This document shows, piece after piece, positions 51,952-61,100 of a DNA stretch of 64,000 nt. The notes under the pieces are model-generated. The model was given only the letters and a program-made list of their open reading frames with translations, did no database searches and was not told where the DNA came from. Source of the stretch: Pegea sp. RAD2-039 (taxonomy: Eukaryota > Chordata > Thaliacea > Salpida > Salpidae); NCBI GenBank assembly GCA_034620365.1, contig JAQGEQ010000192.1:3405001-3469000 (forward strand), written 5' to 3'. A program made the position numbers and the translations under genes. Numbering within the stretch: position 1 is the stretch's first letter; every line of letters starts with the position of its first letter.

Positions 51952-53334
51952 TCACTCATCGTTTCCAAAGTCCTGATTCTTATTGAAATAAAAAGAGGAA
52001 TACGGAGGAGGTAGAGGCTGAGAAAAACTGGAAGATTCCTGATATGTTGGTAAGTCATCGTGATGAAAATTTTGATCAAAGTGTGACTGAAAGTTAAAAG
52101 GCCATTTTTGTCAGTGATATCCGATATATTATTTGATACAATCAACAGTTTTTTATATCTAAAACTTTGCTGAATTATTTGAAAAATTTTACCTATCATT
52201 GTAAACATCAAAATATTTCTGCTTTACATTAATTTAAATCAAGCTCGACTACAATACAATATGAGAAATAACGATAATGACGAAGTTGTTTAGGATTACT
52301 GAAACTTACATTTGGTTGGTTAGAAGAATTCATTTGAGTTGACACTGTAATAATTGCTGTTCTCTGTGACAATCATAGTAAAAATTATAATGTGTTGGAT
52401 ATTAATGAACATTAATCCCGCAATTATGTTCAAAAATTTTTTATATCACAAAATATTTTTATAAATAATGTTGCAAAATAATATTTTATAATTAATTCAG
52501 TTCAACTTTTATATTGAAAGCAAATTTCAGCTCCTAAATCATTATTAATAAAAATTCTAATAATTTTCATTGATTTGTTCCATCTTTTAACATACTTGAT
52601 CTTCAATTTGATTTATTCGGTAATGTTTTGAGCAAGCTTTTAGAGTAGACAAGCAGAATGAAAAGAAGATGAGAAGAACTATTGGTGTGAACCAAACATC
52701 TGTAAGATATAAAAGTTATATAAAAACTTGATCAATACAATTGTAGGTAACAATAAGTTTCCAAAGTTTGAATTATTTTATTACAAAATTGTATGATTCA
52801 TCATACTTGTGTTAAATCTTAAATCTTTTAATGGATGTGGTCAAGTGGTTTTCTTTCGTAAGATTAGACATTAAGAAACAAACTTTATACCTATGAACGA
52901 TTGCAGCTTTAAAAAAATTTTAGAACAATGTTATTGAGCTCATTCATACTAAGCTATTAGCAAAGACTTTGAACTTTACAGTTGTATAGTACACAAGTAC
53001 CAGGAAGTATCTCACATATTCTTTGATTAATGAATTTTGTGTAAACACAAAATTAATGTAAATATGGAATGTTATATAAGACTTAGTTATTTACAAAATT
53101 TCATCGAAAATTCATCATTTGCTAAATTTTACGTTCTTAAATGTGAATAAATGCAACTTGCAGATGAAATTTACAAATACTTTTGAGCATTTAAAAGAAG
53201 AATACTTAATAAATCTTTATATGCGCTTTTTTAACCTTAATAAATATTTAAGTATATTTACTTCTTCATTAAAGCTAAATAAAGAATCAATTCACTTACA
53301 CCAATAATTGATGATCATCACTTTTGCATTGGTG
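51952..53334 (-). CDS. Small single-pass membrane protein with PPPY tail (WBP1/VOPP1-like?), 5' end uncertain
   Basis: Exons 5'-3': 53300-53334, 52596-52699, 52310-52363, 51952-52086, joined in phase. If the ATG at 53318-53316 starts translation the protein is about 103 aa: MIINYWYVWF, a transmembrane stretch TPIVLLIFFSFCLSTL, basic ACSKHYRINQ, then a cytoplasmic tail with LPTYQE and QPLPPPYSSF (PPPY binds WW domains of Nedd4-type ubiquitin ligases) ending GNDE and TGA. The WYVWF-TM-PPPY arrangement resembles WBP1/VOPP1 proteins, which carry a Cys-rich luminal part before the membrane segment. The frame stays open upstream in the 35-nt exon, so a further 5' exon with that part may exist beyond 53334; I did not find it. 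A decayed copy of the 3' end lies at 54624-54727. Confidence 0.62.
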
Positions 53335-54304
53335 CTGAAAAGCAGTCAATATATAAACAGATTTTCTCAAAACTTATTTTCTAAATCATAGTGTATAATG
53401 TAATGTAAAATATTTAAAAAGCTGACAAAATAAATTTACAAAAAATATCACATAAGATTGATAACTTTGTTTTAAAAAGAAAGATTATGTTAAACAAAGT
53501 AAATGCAATAAAATTGTGTGATGATAACCTTGTCAGTTTAAGTTGTTATAGATAAATAATCTGAGAGAACTTTGTCTTTAACTATGCAGACAAAAATGTT
53601 AAGCTGTGTGAAGTAGAACAAGTAAAATAAGCTAGCTAAAAATGGTTATTATACTATTCAAGAAAACAAATAAATAACTTCAATTCTTCTTGTACATATC
53701 TTAGGTATATAAAACTTTGCTAAGTTTCAAATGTTTCATCATTACTTAATTTAAAATCTTTTGTCGCTCGCATCTTTTGACCTAAGCTATTTCTTTGGTG
53801 GCTTAACTAACTTAAAACATTTAATGGTGATCCTACAGACGAAACTTAATTAGTTGCACATTAAATTTTAGGTTAATAATTAAATAATTTCTAAAAACAG
53901 TACTCTTTGCCAAACATCAGAAAATATCATTGTTTAAAAATGTCAATTGAATCGAATCAGCTGATTCCAAAAAGTTTCATAACTTTTAAGCCTTATATAA
54001 TATACTAGTTTTATTCTTCAGACTTAAAAAGGTATTTTAAGATATAAAGTATTATTAAAGATAAATTGAATCATCAATAACACTAGCAAATTACAAATTG
54101 AAGCTTTAAAAGCTATATAATTTGTGACTTTAACTTGTATCATCAGAGATAACGTAATAACATAATTTTGTTATTTACTTTTCTTTTTCTGCGAAAATTA
54201 TAAGTTTAAATAGAAAAATGAATTATGGGAGTTTTTAATTTCAATCAAAAATATTTTTAATGCTAATAAAATTTTAATTTGTAGTAATTTTTTATCAACT
54301 GTTT
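53335..54304. other. AT-rich DNA upstream of PPPY-protein exons
   Basis: No supported exon. It could hold an unrecognised 5' exon or the promoter of the minus-strand PPPY gene. Confidence 0.3.
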
Positions 54305-54590
54305 CGGCCGAGAATGGTCATGCTGAAATCCAGGGCAGAAATTATAGAGACCCAGTCGTTGCATATGCAGCAGGATTCCTCTCTCCACGCCGACAAGGTA
54401 TGCAACAGAATAAAAGGACTGAAGCAGCGCTCAACTGGTATCACAGGAGCTGCCAGGTCGACACTGAGTACAGTGACAAACTGCCGCTTTAAATTCGGAG
54501 TTTTGCGTCTCCTAGAAGTGTTGTCATTAATTAAACTAATAAGATCTTTCTACCTAGGTTTATTTATTTATGTTTATTTACTAAAATAAA
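54305..54590 (-). repeat. SINE body, copy C
   Basis: On the minus strand: GTAGAAAG, ACAACACTTCTAGGAGACGC, GAATTTAAAGC, CACTGTACTCAGTGTCGACC, then GGAATCCTGCTGCATATGC and AATTTCTGCCCTGG. All these blocks align with copies A and/or B in the same order. It is the longest copy and the most GC-rich stretch of the region. An open frame across it on the plus strand is incidental. Confidence 0.78.
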
Positions 54591-54623
54591 CATAAAATTG
54601 AAAACACAAAATTGAAGATGCTA

Positions 54624-54727
54624 AAAAATTTGATTATCAACTACTCGAATTAAAAAAAAGTGACAAAATGTATAAATAGTTGACAACAGTTAAACGATTA
54701 CTTCTTTATTACTCATCGTTTCCAACA
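54624..54727 (-). pseudogene. Duplicated 3' end of the PPPY-protein gene
   Basis: About 100 bases similar to 51867-51970: both hold CAACTACTCG, AGTGACAAAAT, TAGTTGACA, AGTTAAAC and ACTCATCGTTTCCAA. On the minus strand this covers the last codons (GNDE, stop TAA here, TGA in the gene) plus 3' UTR. The PPPY exon itself is not present alongside. A remnant of a partial tandem duplication in the same orientation. Confidence 0.65.
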
Positions 54728-55194
54728 GATTTTTAAATTTAGATTTTATATTTTATATGTAAACAGAATTTTCCTTTTATTTAGACTCCAAATTACTAGC
54801 TCAAAACTTTAAATCTTCTAAGGATTAGCATCTCATAAAATATATAAGAATTTCTTTAAAAAAATCAAATATTTTCTTAAAAAATACTCTTATACAATCG
54901 TTGGTACAATATTGCTTTTTTGCATCGTAAATTTCAGAAATCGTTATTTTGATTTTATTACTTAAAATACATTTATTCAAAGAACCAAAATTTATAAGCA
55001 GCAAAGTTAATGATTGGTTCTCTCAAATAGGAACAAATTAAGATGCAATTATTGGTAAGGACATGTAGATATATTCTTGAAAAATAAGATTTTATGTTGC
55101 CAAGAGCTAATATTTTAACAATGAATATTATATAGTTATATAAGACTAAATTATTGACCAATTTCTCGCCAGTAGCCTCTGCCGAATCTTCGAA

Positions 55195-56620
55195 TTGGTC
55201 ATTTCACAGAAAACTCTGACTTATCTTTTTAACAGCATATCGTTCTCTAATAAAAAAAATAAATTTCTTCCTCAAAGAACCTACAGAGAACAGCTAGTGT
55301 CATGTCTATATTATTGGCAATATTCCTCAGCAAATAATTTAATAGCCAATAAGGACATTTACAAAGTCTCTCACTCAGTTTAACATCCCGTATTAGCAGT
55401 TTAATATTAACCCTACTCTTATCTTTCGGACTGAGCAAGTTCTTAAAGATAGATAACAGCAAGTTATAATCAATAACACTTCTTCAAGCTTTCTTGAGGC
55501 TCACAGTGATGTCTCCCAGCATTATTGGCCTTTTACTTTTCAATACTTATATCAATGACGTTACAGACAGTTCTAGATAACTAAATAGTTCTGGGAATTT
55601 AGTACTTTTGCCAACAATGCTAAACTCTTAATTAAATCAGTTGCTATTCAATCTTCTTTCGAATCCACTAATCAGTGGCTTTAATCAAGACAACTCAATT
55701 TTATCACCAACAAATGTTTCCAGCTGTCAATAAATAACACTTCAAGCTCTAATTCAGTCTTAACTGGCTTTTAGGCAACAATAAAATTTTACAATGTCAG
55801 GTTGTTAAAGACTTAAGAATCTTCATACCCCAAGACTTAAAATGGACTCGCTACATAAGTTATTTGTTTAGAATTGGTTCATTGACCTTATACCAAATTC
55901 TCAAACCTTCTCTGCCTTTGAATTTCTGGACACTCTTATACATCCATTAGGCATACATCCGCCCTAAATTAGAGTTCAAGTCTTCTGTATGAAGTCCTCT
56001 TTTTAAGAAAGATAGTAAAAAGATGAATTCATCCAAAAATCAATTACCAGGAAAGCTTTCTTTAGATGCGACATATCCTTTTCTTCTTTCTAAGGCCGCC
56101 CTACAAACTAAATATTAAACCCTTGCAATATCAACACCTTTTTTCTGACCTTGTATCACTATCTAAAATTATTTATTTTTGCCATTCTAACTTCATAGAA
56201 TACTTTAAAGATCGCAATCTCCCATACGTCCTCTTAGAGACTCTTCATTCAAAATTAAACCGCTCAACAACTTTAGTAACACTGAGTGGAGTAACAGCTT
56301 TTTTAATTGGGTATCCAAGAATTAGAATTCTCTTCTCAATTCCACCTTTACATTAAAATCACATTTTCAAATTTTGTTTAACAAACAACATTTAAGTTGT
56401 TTTCTTAACAAGTGATATTTAACACTTTCAGTATTCTCACTTTCTTTTTATATTTTGTCATATAATTTTTTTACTCAAAATTTACATTTTACTTTTACCA
56501 TAAATTGTGATACCTAAGACCTTTCAATTATCTTTGTTGGGAAACTTAGTTTTTGTTGCTACAAGAGTTATTGAATTTGTAACTTGCAGCCACGCGTTGA
56601 AAAATAAATAAAGATTTACG
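55195..56620 (+). mobile_element. Decayed LINE, reverse transcriptase to 3' end
   Basis: Fragments in LINE order on the plus strand: FLPQRTYREQLVSCLYYW (equivalent of the FR-G-R-S-TQLL block), IYKVSHSV, VIINNTSSSFLEAHSDVSQ (equivalent of the ING..S..L.V..GVPQ block), then, after a frameshift, LLLFNTYINDVTD, then LFANNAKL where an active element has F/YADD. Near the end YKLNIKPLQYQHLFSDLVSL matches the C-terminal block that leads to W-N-x-L-P. Both catalytic Asp are Asn and several stops and frameshifts occur, so it is inactive. The 3' end (56553-56613) is GCTACAAGAGTTATTGAATT, a variable middle, then AAAATAAATAAAG. This tail is shared with the SINE at 60213-60274. Confidence 0.85.
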
Positions 56621-58318
56621 TAAGAAAAACTTGTATAAAATATGTTTTAGCAAAATTTAGTTTTTATTATTTACTTTCTTTTCATCGTTAATTGTTTATT
56701 TCAAAAGAGAGTCAAGAAGATTCCTGGAAACTTTTTTATAAGAAAACTCATTAAGTTTATGTATACTTTTTAATTTTGCTACATACACATATTACGTAAC
56801 ATACATGTAAAATAGATACAAGATGACTAATAACGAAATATCAAAACTTCGATAAGCTGAGTAATCAGTTTTGTCAGAAAGTTTGGACAGTTTGTAGCTC
56901 ACGTTTTAATGTTATAATTGTTCTCTTTTCTATGTATAAAGACAAAAGCAACCAGTTTTCAACCACTTAACTTACTGTGATTCATATTTAATAAATTAAA
57001 CTTTCTTAATGATTCTATTTTCGTGTACTGTAAATAGGTAAACTATTTGAACTGTTTCAAGGTTACTGCCGTAAAGAGGTCTTGTATAAGAAATGTTAAT
57101 AACAACAACAAAAATATCGGACAATTGCTTTAAATTTTATGAGTATTGCCAATAATTAAAAGAATAAACATGTTAGTCAAATATAAAGTTTGTTTAAGTA
57201 CATGTAAAAAGAGGTTGTTGCAAACTGAAATAAGGTAGAAAAAGTCCTATGTAAGGTTTAATTAAGTAAATAGTCTCATTAAATGATTTTTTATAGATAT
57301 AAGTTTGCTTTAACAAACTATATACTTTACATTTTCTATACTAGTAATAACTTACCAATCTTTAGAGACATTTGTATTTATTTAAAAACAAAATCTTAGC
57401 ACAATAAATTATTCATTTAATATATTTTCAAAAATCTCTCTTTAAATATAAGACTCTGAAGTCTTTATTTTGATACTTATGTTGAATAATTTAACTTTTT
57501 GATTTTTACTACAATTTCATAAAAGCTTTAACAATTTTTAGTAAATAAAAATCTCACTTTGAATATTTTATGAAGTTCCGAACTGTATTTGAAACTTCTC
57601 TCTAAATATACATGTAAAAATTTAAAGAAAATATTTTATTCTTTTAATGCAGAAGGCACAACAGTACAGTGATAAGCGAGCTGAAATTGCAATGAAAAAC
57701 TCAATATAAAACATACTTGTGTACTAAGCTTCACAAAATCTTTGATAGCTTAAGAGGTTAGTTAAGGAAATCATGGTCTGAATAACAAAAGAAGAGAAAT
57801 GCTCATTAAACATTTCCAGATATAAATAACAAGTAGAAAATAGGAAGAATTTTTTGACTGATCTATTAAAAGATTTATAAAATCAGACCACTTTAGATTT
57901 ATCAGACCACAATCGTTTTTTCATAATAGAAATATATAAAATTTATGATAAGAATATTTTATATAAAGAGCTTTATGATCAAATCAGCTAAGAACCTAGC
58001 TTCTTTAAAATTAATCAACAAATCAGAATAAACTAGCATCTGAAATTCCATAAGACACAACATGTAATTCTTCCTAAATTTTATATTTGAAAGAAATTTA
58101 ATGTCACTTAATCTCATTCATTGAACATCATAAAAGTATATATAAAAAACACCTCAAAAAAAATGAATAAGAAAAGTATAAGGAAGTACAATTTTAAAAA
58201 AAAATTTGTTGGTTTACAATTATTTTTAATATAATAATAAACTTTAGATACACCAAAATCACAAACTTCTCTTATTATGGAGCTTAGAAAACAATATTAT
58301 TTTCTTTAATTTTAGTAT
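56621..58318. other. AT-rich intergenic DNA downstream of BNIP2-like gene
   Basis: No gene or repeat recognised. It should include the 3' UTR of the minus-strand BNIP2-like gene. Confidence 0.4.
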
Positions 58319-59251
58319 CTATTTCATATTACTTTTAATATTTTTATCAACTAAATGTAAGTCATGATCTTGTACTAGTTTAGGAATAATAATATTGTCA
58401 ATAGGTACAACATCTGCTAATGAGTGCAAATTGTTAACAAAAGTTATCTTATTGCTAAATTTGGAGCTTAAAAATGGCTTGAAAAATTTTATAATCAAAC
58501 GAATATGCCAAGATGGATGGACAATAATCAAACTTTTTAGACTTTTTCTCAGCCGTTTATCAATTAATTTATAGCATTTTTTCAGCCAACCAATAGGTGG
58601 TCTATTATTCTGATTACATCCACTGCTGAAAAACACAATCAAATATTCATGAGCAACAAGCAGATCCAAAGTACTTACTATGTATAGAAAAAGATTATCT
58701 AAAATATATCTACTATTTGACATTTTAGTACTTGGAAGAAAACATGCAGAAAAAACAACAATAGCATTAAGACCATCACCATGGTACCCACCATGAGATA
58801 ATACCTGTCTATAAGGTTGAATGATATTCATATCTAACTTATAATTTTTCCCACTAATAACAACTGTTCTCCAAGTTTCATTTTGAGCAGTTACCTTGCT
58901 TGTATCAACTTTTGCATGAACTTGACTATCATCTTCCCATTCTAAGTCAACACTAGAACAAGCTTGAGATGGTTCTTCTGAATATAAACTACAAATTGGA
59001 CTTTGGGGGTCAAGCATAGATTTATTTTGATCATCTTTTGAATTGGTGTATATAGATGTAAACTGATCAGGAATTGTGGATATACAAACAGATGACTTAT
59101 AGCCAGATGATGATGAAAATTCATTCCCTACAGAAGAAAATTCTAATATTTCATCATCTAGCCATTCATTTTCAAAAGATTTGTCAATCAAGCAATCATC
59201 ATCAAAGTCTTCAACTGATAATTTATCTGAACAGTTTCCTAAGCTCTCCAT
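58319..59251 (-). CDS. BNIP2: BNIP2/caytaxin-like BCH-domain protein, intronless
   Basis: BCH (CRAL-TRIO-like) proteins act as scaffolds for Rho GTPase regulators and, in caytaxin, as kinesin-1 cargo adaptors. 310 aa in one frame. The N-terminal 130 residues are acidic and Ser-rich with VDLEWEDDSQ (about 102-110), which matches the L/E-WED kinesin-light-chain-binding motif of caytaxin and BNIP2. The BCH domain at about 138-298 has the family blocks LDMNIIQPYRQVLSHGGYHG, DGLNAIVVFSACFLP, RYILDNLFLYIVSTLDLLVA, GWLKKCYKLIDKRLRKSLKS and LIIVHPSWHIR, and SSKFSNKITFV with the following LADVVP. Start: first ATG, giving MESLGNCSDKLSVEDFDDD. No intron interrupts it, unlike most genes here; no poly-A tract or target-site duplication was found to prove retroposition. 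No spliced parental copy is in the window. Confidence 0.94.
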   Translation of the reverse strand: MESLGNCSDKLSVEDFDDDCLIDKSFENEWLDDEILEFSSVGNEFSSSSGYKSSVCISTIPDQFTSIYTNSKDDQNKSMLDPQSPICSLYSEEPSQACSSVDLEWEDDSQVHAKVDTSKVTAQNETWRTVVISGKNYKLDMNIIQPYRQVLSHGGYHGDGLNAIVVFSACFLPSTKMSNSRYILDNLFLYIVSTLDLLVAHEYLIVFFSSGCNQNNRPPIGWLKKCYKLIDKRLRKSLKSLIIVHPSWHIRLIIKFFKPFLSSKFSNKITFVNNLHSLADVVPIDNIIIPKLVQDHDLHLVDKNIKSNMK

Positions 59252-59977
59252 TAAGGTCCTTAATTAAATTTAATAATTGGTACTATTTATTCAAAACTAT
59301 TCCTTCAAACCTAAATAATCTGACTATGCTATTGTGTCATTATAAAAGAATCAAAATAACCATTATGCTAAGGGCCTTAAAAGTAAACAATAGTTGGCTT
59401 AAAATGACAGACCGATATTAAGTGGAAAAAATGGCTTTTTGATTATTAAGCTTTGATAAACTTGACAAAATAAAGCTAATTTCAACAATTTTGTTAAATC
59501 AAATTTAAGAATCTATTTAGAATTCTATTTTAGATAAAATGACTTAAAATTTCTACTTCTTATCTTATCCATACTTATAGTCATCAAAAAATTTCCTTCC
59601 TAAAAAAATTATTAACATACAAAAGTTAAATTGATTCTTCAAATAATTTCAAAATCTATAAAACAATATTTAGCTTACCAAAGTCTGAAAAATTTCAGTG
59701 ACTGTCTGTTGCTTGTTGAATTCTGCATTAGTTATTATAAATTAATTTGAAATAATGTCGTTGTACTACCTAATTTAAGGATATAAATTTAATTTTAAAA
59801 ATAAATTTACAGCAAATGTTATCAATTCTATTTACATCTACAAAATCAAACAGTTGAAGTTTTTGATTTAATATTAGATTTAAGTTTAAATACATTTGAA
59901 TGCAGTTATTCTATAGGCAATTCCAATTAGTTTATCTGACCATTTTTAGTCACTAAATTGTAATGATACAAAATGGA
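59252..59977. other. 5' flank of BNIP2-like gene
   Basis: AT-rich; presumably holds the minus-strand promoter. No TATA element or acceptor is convincing. Open frames that run through the gene's antisense strand here are shadows. Confidence 0.35.
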
Positions 59978-60280
59978 TTAGTGGTTTAATCAATTGGCTG
60001 CTAAATCATTGTGCTTTATAAGTATCCGAGCTTAGTCTTCGAGTTTAAATCCTACTTCTTCCAAAAGATGCAGTGTACTATATATAAAGGTGTTGTGACG
60101 CTCGTCTGTAATTCCAGCTACTAGGAGGCATATAAGGCTCTGCAAACTGTATTGTAGTCCAGAGTTCGTGCAATATACTGATTAGTTATTTATAATTCTA
60201 TCTAGTTCACCATGTTTGCTGCAAGAGCTATTGGACCTGTAACTCGCAGCCATGCGTTTGAATGAAAAATAATACTGCGC
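59978..60280 (+). repeat. Composite SINE: Pol III-type head, 7SL-like segment, LINE-type tail
   Basis: Three parts. (1) 59979-60055 has weak tRNA-like boxes (TAGTGGTTTAATCAATTGG; CGAGTTTAAATCC). (2) 60089-60175 resembles the 5' (Alu) domain of SRP 7SL RNA: GGTGTTGTGACGC, CTGTAATTCCAGCTACTA, GGAGGC, then GTCCAGAGTTCGTGC, in the 7SL order. (3) 60213-60274 closely matches the 3' tail of the LINE at 56553-56613 (GCAAGAGCTATTGGACCTGT then AACTCGCAGCCATGCG) and ends in a short A-rich run. The S-domain of 7SL RNA is absent, so this is not an SRP RNA gene. Parts 2 and 3 alone would make a SINE of about 190 bases. Confidence 0.6.
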
Positions 60281-60294
60281 TCTATTGCGTCACG

Positions 60295-60625
60295 AGAAAA
60301 GTATTTTTTCCAACGATATATCAGTAGTTGTTGTTTAAGTCCACTCAGATAGAAAATCTACAATCTGCTGACCTCGATGTCTTGGGTCACTGGGCCGTGT
60401 CATCGTGCAGCGGACCTACTGAGTGGCAATAGTTCAATATATACCACTCTTCACTTGTATCAAAGACAACGTAAATGCAAAAAGATGGTATTATGAAAGC
60501 ACCTCTAACAGTCCTATAGTGAAGAAGGTGGAAGGTGACATCTAGAAGTCACGATTCTTCTTATTGGTGGTCCACAGTTTGGGTCGTATTTACCCTGGCG
60601 TAAAGATACTTAGTAGCTAAAAAAT
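60295..60625. other. Unexplained island of higher complexity
   Basis: About 330 bases clearly less AT-rich than the surroundings, with no open frame. CCACTCAG (60341-60348) and CTGAGTGG (60419-60426) can pair around a 70-base loop. Other marks are GGTCACTGGGCCGTGTCATC and GGTGGTCCACAGTTTGGG. It abuts the composite SINE and may be another repeat; I cannot name it. Confidence 0.45.
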
Positions 60626-61017
60626 TATAAAAACTCCATTTATCGCTATTTTTGCTCTCGTGTTCATAGTTTCTAATATTTTCAATTTGAAATGCTAACA
60701 TAATACATTGAAAAGTTTTATGAACAAAATAAAAGTTTTATAGGTTGTTTTATCATATGAAATTCAAAATAGGCTGGTAAATAAAAGCTGTAAATTTTAT
60801 AACTGTATTCACGTTATAGTAAGGGCAAGTGCTTCCGACTAGTTTAGTTGCTTCAAATTGTTTTTAAATCGAAACACTTTTATGAAATATAAGCTTTATT
60901 TGCTTGAAGATAAACTTTTTTAGCTGTAAGTACACTTAATACCTTCTTTGATAATAACATTTACTGATGGTATTTAATACTAAATTACTTACTTAAATTA
61001 GGCGACAAGATAGAAAT

Positions 61018-61100
61018 TAAGAAGGTTAAGCTATTTAGCTCCTAGGACACTGTGCTATGTCTATGTGGGCTCGAATCTCAATGCAGTTTAAACGCCTTTA
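61018..61100 (+). repeat. Possible tRNA-like SINE head
   Basis: TTAGCTCCTAGGACACTG is A-box-like and GGGCTCGAATCTCA (61066-61079) is close to the B-box consensus at tRNA-like spacing. It cannot be folded as a functional tRNA by eye. Probably the head of a truncated Pol III SINE. Confidence 0.5.

Noticed and set aside
54314..54589. 91-codon plus-strand frame
   Set aside because: Falls on the antisense of a SINE body found at two other places, so it is not a gene.
60089..60300. Functional SRP (7SL) RNA gene
   Set aside because: Only an Alu-domain-like part is present; the S-domain is absent and a LINE-type tail follows.
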